A stretch of DNA of 54,765 nucleotides from DAOWGG01 sp965369815 (GTDB taxonomy: Bacteria > Patescibacteriota > Gracilibacteria > UM-FILTER-43-11), in contig CBDUQS010000002.1 in the NCBI GenBank assembly GCA_965369815.1, forward strand, positions 1 to 54,765, written 5' to 3'. Positions 34,293-42,386 of the stretch are shown here, piece after piece. The first letter of the stretch is position 1, and each line of letters opens with the position of its first letter. The notes below the pieces were generated by a model. That model was not told the DNA's origin and did no database searches. It was given only the letters and a program-made list of their open reading frames with translations. A program made the position numbers and the translations under genes.

Positions 34293-36914
34293 TTAATTAA
34301 CGTTGTTTTTTTGAACAATTTTTCGCTTGTGATGATAGAGGAAGTACGCAAAAACAAATGAGAACAAAATAACCCAATTCGTCTCAGGGCCTGTTTTATC
34401 GGTGCTAGGCACACGACTCAATTGATCCCGATGAATATTTTGATCGAAAGACCCAGAACTAGGAGGATTCACCTGTCCACTGTCATAAGGGATTGGTGAA
34501 GGAGCAGAAGGACGGAATCCAGCACCAGAAGGCATTGCTAGAACTTCCTGAGAAAGAGGTGAAATTTGCTGACCATTAACATCCAGCGCTGCCACCGAAA
34601 AATAATAAGGAACATTGTTAATCAAATCATAAACGGTAGCCGATGTACGATTATCCGCCGTTACAATCGAATCATTGTACTGCATAGGAGCAAAGCCCAT
34701 CGAAATACGATAGTAATAAGCCTGAACTCCTGGGAATTGAGGCCATGAAAGTGATACAGAGCTATCGAATGGAATGGCTTGAATCTGATTAACAGTTGAA
34801 CCTGAAAAAGGATTGTTATAAGGATTGTTATTTGGATCAAATACAGGATTTTGATTTTGATTTGAATCAACAACAGGAACTTCAGGCTCTGGCTCAATAT
34901 TACAAGTTAAACCAGACCACCCTTCATCACATTCACAAACTCCTTCGCTACAAACACCATAGTCTCCACATTGAATATTTTCACAAAGGTCAGGAGCAAT
35001 CGGTGTTACAGCAATGGTCACACTCTTTTCTTCACTCTCCAATCCTTGGCTATCCACAGCGGTAACCGCAATAAAATACTGGGTTTCGTTGTTAAGACCA
35101 CGAAGCTCCCAAGCAGGAGTATCATCTTGTGTATCCATTGTCTGATCCATACTCTCCATTTGAGCCCCATAATAAAGACGATAATGCTGAACCGGTCGTT
35201 CATGAGATTCAAGTGAAGTCCATTCCAACTGAACGAAAGAATCACCAACAATACCTTCAAGACCTTCTACCTGAGGAGGGCTATTGGGCTTGGGTGTCAA
35301 AACTTCAATAATTCCTTTGTTGGTAAATTCACCGCGATTCGAAAGAGAATCAAGTAAAATCACATCCACAGGAAATTGACCATCTTGAACGGGTGAAACT
35401 ACGGTCACTTCATAGGTTCCAGGATCGGTTTCATTCATAAACTCTTCAACGCCTTGAACACGAACTTTTGCCTCTTCAAGGCCTGGTTCAGAAGTTAAAG
35501 AAATAGAAACTTGAGTGCCAGGAACCACAGGTCCATCGACGTCCATTTCAAATGAATTCAAAACGGGTGGAAGTGTATCAATAGTAACTGTAATTGCTTT
35601 AGAAACTTCGCTATTTTCAGTCATCACATAAAACACATGAACACTGCTTTCAAGATTCTGAACCTCAAAGCTGAAAAACCCGTCTGCATCCGTTTCTGTA
35701 TCTCCAATCTTCACATCGTTATCAAAAACCTTAAGGTTAATGTTCTCATTCCCCTGCCCTGTTAAAATAACCAAATTACTTCCCAGTTCCGATCCATCTC
35801 CAGGAGATTTAATCATAATATCATCAGAAGTTGGCGATTGAACAACAGACTGTTCTGGAACCACTTCAATAGAATATTCACCAGCAATCTTAAAGCTGCT
35901 TTTATCAAAAATTTGAACCACCTGATTACCAAGCTTTGTGAATTCCAAAGAGAGATCAAAAGTAAATTTACCCTGATCAGAAGCTTTAAAAGTATATTCA
36001 CCATTACTCGGTAAAATTGCATTGTCATCTTCAGGAACTGAAATAAGAATCGTTCCCGTATAGTTTTTAGCGGTATTATTATCGTTATCTTGAGCCACTA
36101 CGGTCATTGAAAGCTGTTCACCCACCTTAACTGTAGAAGGAAGTCCCTGGATAGAAAAATGATCCACAGGGCCAGGTAAAACATCACCATCTCCTCCAAT
36201 GTCTGCTTTCAAAAGATCGATAAATGAATTATTGGAAACCTTTGGAGCAACGGGGGTAAAAAACACAACCTCCTCTCGATCGCTCAAAACCTGATTCATC
36301 GTCACATCCATCGCCGTAAAAACCGAAACTCCAGGAAAATTTGAAGTGACTTTAAAATTCGTTCGTCCATTCTGATCCGTCACCCCTTCCTGTAAAACTT
36401 CAATACTGTCTTCTGGGCGACTGGAAATCAATTTAACTAAATGATCTTTAATTGGATTACGGTACTGATCGTAAAGCGTTACCACCAAAAAGGTTACATC
36501 ACTACCAGCCTCTACCATCTGTACAGTGCTTCGAAGTGAAGACTGGGAAGCAGAAACAGAATCTGGATAAACCGTGAAAATTGACTGAGGAGAAGAATTA
36601 TCCGAACCTGGATAAACCACCGCTGACCTATAAGATCCCGCAATCTTAGTCTGATGACCAAAGAAATCAGTTTTAGCTACCCCATCCATATCCGCCTGAG
36701 CAGGAATTTGAATCACAGCACCATCGGGTTTCTCCACCACAAATCGCACATCCTGATAAGGATCCACGAGCGACGTACGAAGCGCAGACGGGTAGCCTGC
36801 AACGGTATCAGTCGCATACACCTGAACTGGTAGAAAATCAGCCGAAACAGTTGGCATAAAAATCGCTAAAGCGATCATGGAAATAAAAAAGTTTTTTAAT
36901 GTTTGGAATTTCAC
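34293..36914 (-). CDS. Surface protein with Ig, FN3 and EGF-like modules
   Basis: An 873-residue exported protein. Signal peptide about 1-26 (ends VSADF); Ig-like domains of the Big_1/invasin kind at about 115-220 and 250-350, and another about 365-450; two fibronectin type III domains at about 540-637 and 712-797; between them an EGF-like module (about 641-669) with CxxxxC, CxxGVC and ECDEGWSGLTC patterns; a Pro/Asn-rich linker; TGPE then a C-terminal membrane segment (about 845-862) and a basic tail, which resembles a cell-surface anchoring signal. The start is GTG at 36912-36914. It has the shared envelope promoter. It probably mediates contact with other cells (inference). Confidence 0.85.
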   Translation of the reverse strand: MKFQTLKNFFISMIALAIFMPTVSADFLPVQVYATDTVAGYPSALRTSLVDPYQDVRFVVEKPDGAVIQIPAQADMDGVAKTDFFGHQTKIAGSYRSAVVYPGSDNSSPQSIFTVYPDSVSASQSSLRSTVQMVEAGSDVTFLVVTLYDQYRNPIKDHLVKLISSRPEDSIEVLQEGVTDQNGRTNFKVTSNFPGVSVFTAMDVTMNQVLSDREEVVFFTPVAPKVSNNSFIDLLKADIGGDGDVLPGPVDHFSIQGLPSTVKVGEQLSMTVVAQDNDNNTAKNYTGTILISVPEDDNAILPSNGEYTFKASDQGKFTFDLSLEFTKLGNQVVQIFDKSSFKIAGEYSIEVVPEQSVVQSPTSDDIMIKSPGDGSELGSNLVILTGQGNENINLKVFDNDVKIGDTETDADGFFSFEVQNLESSVHVFYVMTENSEVSKAITVTIDTLPPVLNSFEMDVDGPVVPGTQVSISLTSEPGLEEAKVRVQGVEEFMNETDPGTYEVTVVSPVQDGQFPVDVILLDSLSNRGEFTNKGIIEVLTPKPNSPPQVEGLEGIVGDSFVQLEWTSLESHERPVQHYRLYYGAQMESMDQTMDTQDDTPAWELRGLNNETQYFIAVTAVDSQGLESEEKSVTIAVTPIAPDLCENIQCGDYGVCSEGVCECDEGWSGLTCNIEPEPEVPVVDSNQNQNPVFDPNNNPYNNPFSGSTVNQIQAIPFDSSVSLSWPQFPGVQAYYYRISMGFAPMQYNDSIVTADNRTSATVYDLINNVPYYFSVAALDVNGQQISPLSQEVLAMPSGAGFRPSAPSPIPYDSGQVNPPSSGSFDQNIHRDQLSRVPSTDKTGPETNWVILFSFVFAYFLYHHKRKIVQKNNVN

Positions 36915-36954
36915 GGGTTTATTTGGTTTAATTTGTTTTTATTTAAATCTTTAT

Positions 36955-36983
36955 ATTATACCAAATTTCTCTCTAAACATCAA
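36955..36983 (-). promoter_or_regulatory. Shared envelope promoter, copy 3
   Basis: Minus strand TTGATG (36978-36983), 17-base spacer TTTAGAGAGAAATTTGG identical to copy 2, TATAAT (36955-36960), then AAAGATTTAAATAAAAACAA. It precedes the surface protein gene. Confidence 0.85.
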
Positions 36984-37056
36984 TCATATATAGGGGTATA
37001 AAACAAGATAAGTCAAATACGTCAATATCTTTTGGATTCGTAAAAAAACCCAAATT

Positions 37057-37150
37057 CCCGCATCACAGGTTGGAAAACCTACTCTGCGGATCATCCGACT
37101 TGGAATGTAGGTTTTCTAACCTGCGTTTCAAGTCAAGTTTCCAGCCTGCG
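37057..37150. repeat. CAGGTTNGAAAACCTAC inverted repeat
   Basis: Left arm 37066-37082 and right arm 37107-37123 are reverse complements with one mismatch. A related single arm lies at 28437-28465, and a degenerate third (CCAGCCTGCG) follows the right arm. The spacer between prmC and the surface protein gene otherwise holds nothing recognised. Confidence 0.75.
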
Positions 37151-37152
37151 TT

Positions 37153-38067
37153 TTAAGCCCCTCTCTCCATACACAAAACCCTCGCATTCCCGCTCATATT
37201 TTCCACGTATTTCAACCGATAATCAGGTAAATGGGGTTTTAAAATTGCAATCTGTTCCTCAAAAAGCTCAAAAAAGATCACCCGTGGCTTTATCTCCTTA
37301 AGTTGCTCCGTCAATTTTCGATAAACATCCGCCCCATCATCACCTCCATATAAAGAAATGGAAGGTTCATAAGCCAATTCTGGACTCACTTGAAAATTAA
37401 CGGGAATGTAAGGAAGGTTAGCCGTCACAATCAAATTTTTTCCTTTAATTTTCCCCAAATCAACCCCTTCGAGTAAATCAGATTTCACTAATTGAATTCG
37501 TCGCATCAATCCATGCTTTTTCACATTCTTTCGAGCAATAGAAAGGGCTTTAGAAGAAATATCAGTCGCCATCGCTTTCAAACCCTCCACATTCTTACAA
37601 ACCGCAATCGGAATGCAACCACTCCCCGTCCCAATATCCAACAACATGAAATCTCGAAATCCGAAATTCGAAATTCGAATATTTTTTGAGGGTGTATCTG
37701 ATTTACTGCATCGTTTTTCGTGCTTCGAATTTCGTGCTTCAGATTTAAAATACGAGATGACGCAGCCAACGAGTATTTCCGTATCCGGCCGCGGAACCAG
37801 TACATGCCGATTCACCGCTAGATCCAAACAAAAAAACTCTTTATGACCCACTAAATAAGCCACTGGCTCCCCTTTTTTACGTCGTTCAATCAATCGTTTG
37901 TATCGCCATAAGCTCCAAAAACCCACCTCTGAATCATTATGAGAAAGTAAGAATGTTGTCGGTTTTTTCAACACATGAGCCAGTACGACCTCTGCGTCCA
38001 AACGAGCACTGTCGGATGTCAGTAAAAGCGTCTCATGTCCCCATTTTAAAACATCTTTAATAAGCAT
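37153..38067 (-). CDS. prmC: Release factor glutamine methyltransferase
   Basis: PrmC (HemK) methylates the Gln of the GGQ motif in release factors. Motifs: VAYLVGHKEFF, VPRPDTEILV, the SAM loop LLDIGTGSGCIPIAV, and NLPYIPV (about 219, the catalytic N-P/L-P-Y). Length 304, but residues about 106-140 (between GCVIS and MLLDIGTGSG) are an insertion absent from the family, encoded by a 7-base-period repeat. It may have arisen by repeat spread. The enzyme is expected to act on RF1 (prfA) and RF2. Confidence 0.93.
   Translation of the reverse strand: MLIKDVLKWGHETLLLTSDSARLDAEVVLAHVLKKPTTFLLSHNDSEVGFWSLWRYKRLIERRKKGEPVAYLVGHKEFFCLDLAVNRHVLVPRPDTEILVGCVISYFKSEARNSKHEKRCSKSDTPSKNIRISNFGFRDFMLLDIGTGSGCIPIAVCKNVEGLKAMATDISSKALSIARKNVKKHGLMRRIQLVKSDLLEGVDLGKIKGKNLIVTANLPYIPVNFQVSPELAYEPSISLYGGDDGADVYRKLTEQLKEIKPRVIFFELFEEQIAILKPHLPDYRLKYVENMSGNARVLCMERGA
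37648..37752. repeat. Heptamer array inside prmC
   Basis: Plus-strand units TCGAAAT, CCGAAAT, TCGAAAT, TCGAATA and, after a spacer, TTCGTGC, TTCGAAT, TTCGTGC, TTCAGAT. Same type as 31131-31200. It stays in frame with the gene. Confidence 0.85.
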
Positions 38068-38077
38068 GCTGTCAGTA

Positions 38078-38109
38078 TATCTCTACAGCCTACAAGCTAC
38101 AACTTAAAC
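38078..38109. repeat. Short heptamer array upstream of prmC
   Basis: CTACAGC, CTACAAG, CTACAAC repeated with 7-base period in the spacer between prmC and the next gene upstream. Confidence 0.65.
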
Positions 38110-38397
38110 TTAAGCAACCCCAGAAACATGAGCACGCACTTGTTCAACGTGATCCATTAATATAGCCAAAAGAGAAATATCAAGCTGATCAGAATCCTCA
38201 ACAGCTTGCTCAAGGACTTGAGAAGTTTCTTCTCTCAATCGCTGTAAATACAAATCAAGAGCCCCCTCATGCTCTTCAGTTAAAATCCCAGAAAATTCAA
38301 CAATAGAATCACGCACTGAATCACTAAGCAGATCCTTGCGCTCATCCAAAATTTGAATAACTTCTGATTTTAATTGATTGGCGTTTTTTGCTGGCAT
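38110..38397 (-). CDS. Small helical protein
   Basis: A 95-residue protein with no signal peptide, membrane segment or cysteine. The sequence is helical, with many Glu and Leu in heptad-like order (LYLQRLREETSQVLEQAVEDSDQL), so it is likely to be a small coiled-coil or helical bundle. It lies 23 bases after a neighbour of similar size on the same strand and before prmC. Function unknown. Confidence 0.65.
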   Translation of the reverse strand: MPAKNANQLKSEVIQILDERKDLLSDSVRDSIVEFSGILTEEHEGALDLYLQRLREETSQVLEQAVEDSDQLDISLLAILMDHVEQVRAHVSGVA

Positions 38398-38420
38398 AAT
38401 TAAATTTTAATGAATGCTTT

Positions 38421-38738
38421 TTAATTATTGGAAAATAAAACCTCTTCAGCTCTTTCACGAACCTGACGAATCAATTTTCTTGGCTTTCGGTTTAAAAAAT
38501 GAAGACAAGCCTGTTGCTCATCTGTGAGGTCATTCATACTCACAATATCAAGTGTCATTAAATAATTAGTAGCGTTTTTAAATTCATAAAGTAGCTTTTC
38601 CATCATATCCTCATCTAAATTCATTAAAATCTCTTTAAATTTAATATCTGTAGAAGGATCCTGGTGAGGAGTGATAGATTCAAGAACTTCCAAAAAAGTC
38701 TCTCGAACGGATGGGTTTTCTGAAGGAGTGTTAGGCAT
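38421..38738 (-). CDS. Small acidic protein
   Basis: A 105-residue helical protein, start ATG at 38736-38738 chosen because the longer frame upstream includes the promoter and would encode an unlikely hydrophobic leader. No domain is recognised. It has a strong promoter at 38769-38797 and probably leads the transcript with the following small gene (38110-38397) and prmC. Confidence 0.65.
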   Translation of the reverse strand: MPNTPSENPSVRETFLEVLESITPHQDPSTDIKFKEILMNLDEDMMEKLLYEFKNATNYLMTLDIVSMNDLTDEQQACLHFLNRKPRKLIRQVRERAEEVLFSNN

Positions 38739-38768
38739 GTCAAAAAAATAAATGATAATTACTATAAT

Positions 38769-38797
38769 ATAGTAACAGCTTAGAGTGAATATGTCAA
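38769..38797 (-). promoter_or_regulatory. Promoter of the small acidic protein gene
   Basis: Minus strand TTGACA (38792-38797), 17-base spacer, TACTAT (38769-38774). It lies inside a longer, rejected open frame. Confidence 0.5.
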
Positions 38798-38843
38798 ACA
38801 ATAAAAGGGTCAAAAAGCCAGTTAATAAAAGTAAAACTAAGGC

Positions 38844-40301
38844 CTACAAACTATTTAACATTGCGCGAGTTTTAGGGCCAACACGCCCAGCGCCCACACT
38901 ATTTGTATTCGACACAATCCCCTGCTCTATTTGAAGCTTAACTAAAGCTTGCTGGGTTTGATTGCCGAAATAACCCGTTTTAAGAGAACTGGAAAGGTGC
39001 CCCTTATCAATCAAAATCTGTTGCAAAGCAAATATATCTTTACCTTTATTATTCAAACTTAAATCAATTAAAAAAGCTTTTCCTTTCACCTGCCCTTGAG
39101 CAAGAACCGGATCGAAATAGAGCGGCTTCTTTTGGTGCACTGTTTTTAACTCAAGTTGATTAAGGGTTGGCAAAGCCACCTTAGCCGGCACCCACACCTG
39201 CATTTCAGCAGGATAATAAGCTAATCGGCGCATCTTCTCATTCACCGCTGAAACCAAAGCTTCGTGAGTCTTTTTACCAAAGTAACCCGCTCCTGTATCC
39301 CAATCATTCTGAACCACTCCGTGATCTCGTTGGAATTCGAAAACCGCAGCAATCGTATCGACATTATAATGACCGCTCAAATCCCCATGATAATAACCAA
39401 GCTCCCATAGCATCTGTTGAACGCGATAAACTTCTTTACCTTCTGCATTCTTCCCAAGCCCTGCTGTGATCGACTTTACATTACTACGAAGACGTTCTTG
39501 TTCTTTAACAATATGAGAGTTGAAGTTTTCCGATTTAGACTTAAGCGCTGCACGAGTTTTAGGGCCAAAATTACCCGCTCCCACCGCAGTAGGGTCAGGA
39601 ATAACCCCTTCGTCCAATTGAAAGGTTAAAACCGCCTCTTGGGTTTCGTTTGTATACACTCCATTTACCTCTCCGTGGTAATAACCAAATAGAGCTAAAG
39701 CTTCTTGAAGCTCACGAATACTGGTTTTTGGAGACGTTTGAGTAATCGGTTGAACAAACGCTTGCGGGTTGATCAGTGTTTTAGATTTTAAACGATTCAA
39801 AGTACCAGACGGCAACTGAGAACTCACCCAGCCAAATGAAAGGCCTGGCTGAACTTGCTGAGCCTGCCAAAATACCTCCCCTTCCACCAAACGCATTCCC
39901 CAGTTAAGTGCTCGGGAAAGCCCATCTTCACCATACCCCATCCATACATCAATACGATCGTAATTCAAACGAGCCTTAATCGCTCCACCGCGGTCATGAA
40001 CCTCTCCAACACCCAAACCAGGAATGCTGATTCGTGTCCCGAAAGGATACGTTCGCGGAGCCGCCAAAAGACCAGTATAAACTTCTGTTCCATCTGCTCC
40101 ATTCGTCCCACGTCCATTCAAGCGAATATCCGCCTCATAACTACCGCGCATATAAAAACTCTGATTCGGTAATGGCGAGTAATAAGCCGACACCATCAGC
40201 ATTCGTTTTTCACCAGGAACCTGAGCTTTCACAGCAGGAACTAGAGTGAATAACTGAATCAAAACAACAGCCAGTGCTAAAATTTTGTTTTTTATTTTCA
40301 T
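38844..40301 (-). CDS. 3D-domain protein with three peptidoglycan-binding repeats
   Basis: An exported cell-wall protein of 485 residues. Signal peptide 1-26 (ends AVKAQ). A 3D domain (about 60-135) with DRGGAIKARLNYDRIDVWMGYGEDGLSRA carries the conserved Asp residues found in lytic transglycosylases such as MltA. Then three PG_binding_1 repeats (about 195-262, 285-352, 420-485), each with LQxxLxxxGYYxG and GPKTRAAL/GKKTHEAL/GPKTRAML wording, that bind peptidoglycan. It likely remodels the wall. Its promoter is at 40325-40353. Confidence 0.9.
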   Translation of the reverse strand: MKIKNKILALAVVLIQLFTLVPAVKAQVPGEKRMLMVSAYYSPLPNQSFYMRGSYEADIRLNGRGTNGADGTEVYTGLLAAPRTYPFGTRISIPGLGVGEVHDRGGAIKARLNYDRIDVWMGYGEDGLSRALNWGMRLVEGEVFWQAQQVQPGLSFGWVSSQLPSGTLNRLKSKTLINPQAFVQPITQTSPKTSIRELQEALALFGYYHGEVNGVYTNETQEAVLTFQLDEGVIPDPTAVGAGNFGPKTRAALKSKSENFNSHIVKEQERLRSNVKSITAGLGKNAEGKEVYRVQQMLWELGYYHGDLSGHYNVDTIAAVFEFQRDHGVVQNDWDTGAGYFGKKTHEALVSAVNEKMRRLAYYPAEMQVWVPAKVALPTLNQLELKTVHQKKPLYFDPVLAQGQVKGKAFLIDLSLNNKGKDIFALQQILIDKGHLSSSLKTGYFGNQTQQALVKLQIEQGIVSNTNSVGAGRVGPKTRAMLNSL

Positions 40302-40324
40302 AAGATCTCTAAAGAAATCCTATT

Positions 40325-40353
40325 ATTTTAGCAGATTTAAGCCATTTTTTCAA
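40325..40353 (-). promoter_or_regulatory. Promoter of the 3D-domain protein
   Basis: Minus strand TTGAAA (40348-40353), 17-base spacer, TAAAAT (40325-40330) with a TGC extension. It is followed by AATAGGATTT, a string also seen after the envelope promoter (copy 2). Confidence 0.65.
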
Positions 40354-40403
40354 CTGGGTAGGGTTGCGGAAAGCAGAAAGTATTTTATAAAATTTTCAAA
40401 TTC

Positions 40404-41132
40404 TTAAATATCTTCACACTCAAGCTCTAACTCTTCATCTTCATCAATCTGATTATAACAACCAAAGCATGTCCTCGTTTTGGTCGCTGTGTTCTGAATA
40501 TAGTCGTAATCGTAATACGTATACCCAACACATCCAGCATCTCCAAAAACAGCCGTCACCGGAACAATGGAGCCACTACGTTTACCAAACTCACTAAACT
40601 GAGCATTGCAAGTATCAAGATCTACACCATTGTAACTAGACTCTTCTAAAAAATCATTTTCAATGTCATAACGAACCAAGTTCCCCAAACGACAATAGGC
40701 GTCGCTAATGGTTGCAATTACCAAAGAAGCATCCGCAGAATAACAAAGTTCCGAAACACCCTTCGTCAACCCCTCCGCAATCTCAGGTTCAAATTTCTTT
40801 TCATCCGAAAAATTAAAATCATAAACTGCCGTTAAAAAACCATCAAACCATTCAGAATCCTCATAATCCACTGCTTTTCCACATCCATCAAAGCGAGCTT
40901 CTTTGTAATTCGCTGGAGGCAACCTCTTAACAATAACCTTCGTCACCTCTTCAACAGGTGGCGGAGTGTCACCAGGTTCCATTTTCGGCTCTTCTTCAGG
41001 AATCATCTCTCCATGTTTTTCAGGGGCTAATGGTAACTCAGACACTTCCTTAGAAGGCGATGAGATCTGTTGCTGACAGCCCATTAAAAACAAAGTAGTA
41101 GCTAAGCTAACAATAAATAAAATTTTACCCAT
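40404..41132 (-). CDS. Lipoprotein of unknown function
   Basis: A 242-residue lipoprotein. The lipobox LFLMGC gives lipidation at C19 after a short hydrophobic signal. A Pro/Glu-rich linker (about 20-65) leads to a C-terminal domain with seven or more cysteines (several in Cys-rich pairs such as CFGC) that may form disulfides outside the membrane, ending in acidic residues. Start ATG at 41130-41132; a TTG nine bases upstream is less likely. No family recognised. Confidence 0.8.
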   Translation of the reverse strand: MGKILFIVSLATTLFLMGCQQQISSPSKEVSELPLAPEKHGEMIPEEEPKMEPGDTPPPVEEVTKVIVKRLPPANYKEARFDGCGKAVDYEDSEWFDGFLTAVYDFNFSDEKKFEPEIAEGLTKGVSELCYSADASLVIATISDAYCRLGNLVRYDIENDFLEESSYNGVDLDTCNAQFSEFGKRSGSIVPVTAVFGDAGCVGYTYYDYDYIQNTATKTRTCFGCYNQIDEDEELELECEDI

Positions 41133-41161
41133 AATTCTCAATTTAAAAAATAGGGAAAATA

Positions 41162-41190
41162 ACTTTAGTATGTTTTAAATCTTATGTCAA
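41162..41190 (-). promoter_or_regulatory. Promoter of the lipoprotein
   Basis: Minus strand TTGACA (41185-41190), 17-base spacer, TAAAGT (41162-41167). The -35 overlaps the TGA stop of the upstream peptidase gene. Confidence 0.6.
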
Positions 41191-42248
41191 ATTTTCAAAA
41201 TCCTCAATTCCTTCGAAACCGCTCCCGTCAAAACCTCCACCTTTCCTTTCTCGTTCACATAAACCATATCCTCAATACGAACCCCACCTAAGTGATCCAA
41301 GTAGATCCCCGGCTCAATGGTAAACAGCATCCCAGGCTGAATAATGGTTTTTGATCGCTCTGTTACATTCGGGTCTTCATGAACCTCTAAACCCACTCCA
41401 TGACCAGTAGAATGCCCGAATCGATCCGCGTAGCCCGCTTTCTCAATCACCAATCGTGCCGCTCGATCGACAGTACTAAATTTAACACCCAATTTAATCG
41501 CCTCAATGGCCGCTTGATTAGCTTCCAAAACAGCTGTATAAATTTTTTGTTCAACAGCGGTGGGCTTCTTGGTATAAAACACTCGCGTCATATCCGTCAT
41601 ATATCGCTGATAACGAATCCCAAAATCAATCAAAACGTTCTCCCCTTTTTTCAACTTATTCGGCTCCTTCTGATGATGAACGTCCGCCGTATTTTTTCCA
41701 AAACTGATAATGGGAGTGAAAGAAAACTTATCCGCTCCAAGTTTTCTACAAATAGAAAATAAATTCCATTCCATTTCGTCCTCAGATTGTCCGATTTTGA
41801 TGGTTTTAACAAACTGTTCAAAAGCTTTATTAGCAATATTCACTGCCTTTCGAATCACTTTGATCTCATCCTTGCCTTTAATCATCCGCATTTGCTCCAC
41901 CAAACCCGAAACGGGTTTCAATCGAACTCCATCTAAGGCCTTTTTGTAATCCAAAAAACGAGCATGAGTCATATGCTCATCTTCAATGCCCAAATTTTTA
42001 AAGCGTCCCAAAAGTTTTTTAAGCCCCCCCTTCTGATCATAGACCTCAATTTTTTTTGGAATTTGTTTTTTAGCCGAACGAAGATAGCGAAAATCCGTGA
42101 TCAGCACCGCTTTTTTAGGGGTGATTAAAAGCCGCCCATTCGTTCCTGCAAAACCACACAGATAATAAATATTCTGTGGTTTTGAGATCAAAACTGCACT
42201 CAATTTATTGGTTCGAAGCTGTGTTTGAATGACTTGAATTCTTTTCAT
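41187..42248 (-). CDS. M24-family metallopeptidase (Xaa-Pro aminopeptidase type)
   Basis: A 353-residue peptidase of the PepP/PepQ (M24B) family. The N-terminal creatinase-like domain is followed by the pita-bread catalytic domain with the five metal ligands: LIDFG, MTDMTR, HSTGHGVGL, TIEPG and RIEDM. The HH of VHHQKEP is the second-shell His of the family. It may cut X-Pro dipeptides or peptides. It ends on TGA. It is divergent from purC and shares the repeat-bearing control region with it. Confidence 0.9.
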   Translation of the reverse strand: MKRIQVIQTQLRTNKLSAVLISKPQNIYYLCGFAGTNGRLLITPKKAVLITDFRYLRSAKKQIPKKIEVYDQKGGLKKLLGRFKNLGIEDEHMTHARFLDYKKALDGVRLKPVSGLVEQMRMIKGKDEIKVIRKAVNIANKAFEQFVKTIKIGQSEDEMEWNLFSICRKLGADKFSFTPIISFGKNTADVHHQKEPNKLKKGENVLIDFGIRYQRYMTDMTRVFYTKKPTAVEQKIYTAVLEANQAAIEAIKLGVKFSTVDRAARLVIEKAGYADRFGHSTGHGVGLEVHEDPNVTERSKTIIQPGMLFTIEPGIYLDHLGGVRIEDMVYVNEKGKVEVLTGAVSKELRILKI

Positions 42249-42273
42249 TTTTTAAGGGTTCCAAATTAGGTAA

Positions 42274-42301
42274 ATTTTATCACACATCTCCCAAAAATCA
42301 C
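42274..42301 (-). promoter_or_regulatory. Promoter of the M24 peptidase
   Basis: Minus strand GTGATT (42296-42301), 16-base spacer, TAAAAT (42274-42279). It overlaps the first 13-bp direct repeat. Confidence 0.5.
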
Positions 42302-42325
42302 ACAAATCCCCTATCTCCCAAAAAT
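42286..42325. promoter_or_regulatory. Direct repeats between divergent promoters
   Basis: ATCTCCCAAAAAT occurs at 42286-42298 and again at 42313-42325, 27 bases apart. The shorter TCACACA appears at 42280, 42298 and 42330. The first repeat lies on the peptidase promoter and the second is just upstream of the purC -35. Confidence 0.65.
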
Positions 42326-42328
42326 AGT

Positions 42329-42357
42329 TTCACACAAAGGTCATTTTTCGGTAAACT
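42329..42357 (+). promoter_or_regulatory. Promoter of purC
   Basis: TTCACA (42329-42334), 17-base spacer, TAAACT (42352-42357), about 25 bases before the ATG. Confidence 0.45.
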
Positions 42358-42386
42358 AAAAGTCGTCTGTTTAACCAAAAACCACC

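Noticed and set aside
38739..38813. Longer frame of the 105-residue protein
   Set aside because: It contains the promoter at 38769-38797 and would add a random hydrophobic stretch.
2241..42248. UGA read as glycine (SR1/Gracilibacteria code)
   Set aside because: At least two genes (2241-3410 and 41187-42248) end properly on TGA.
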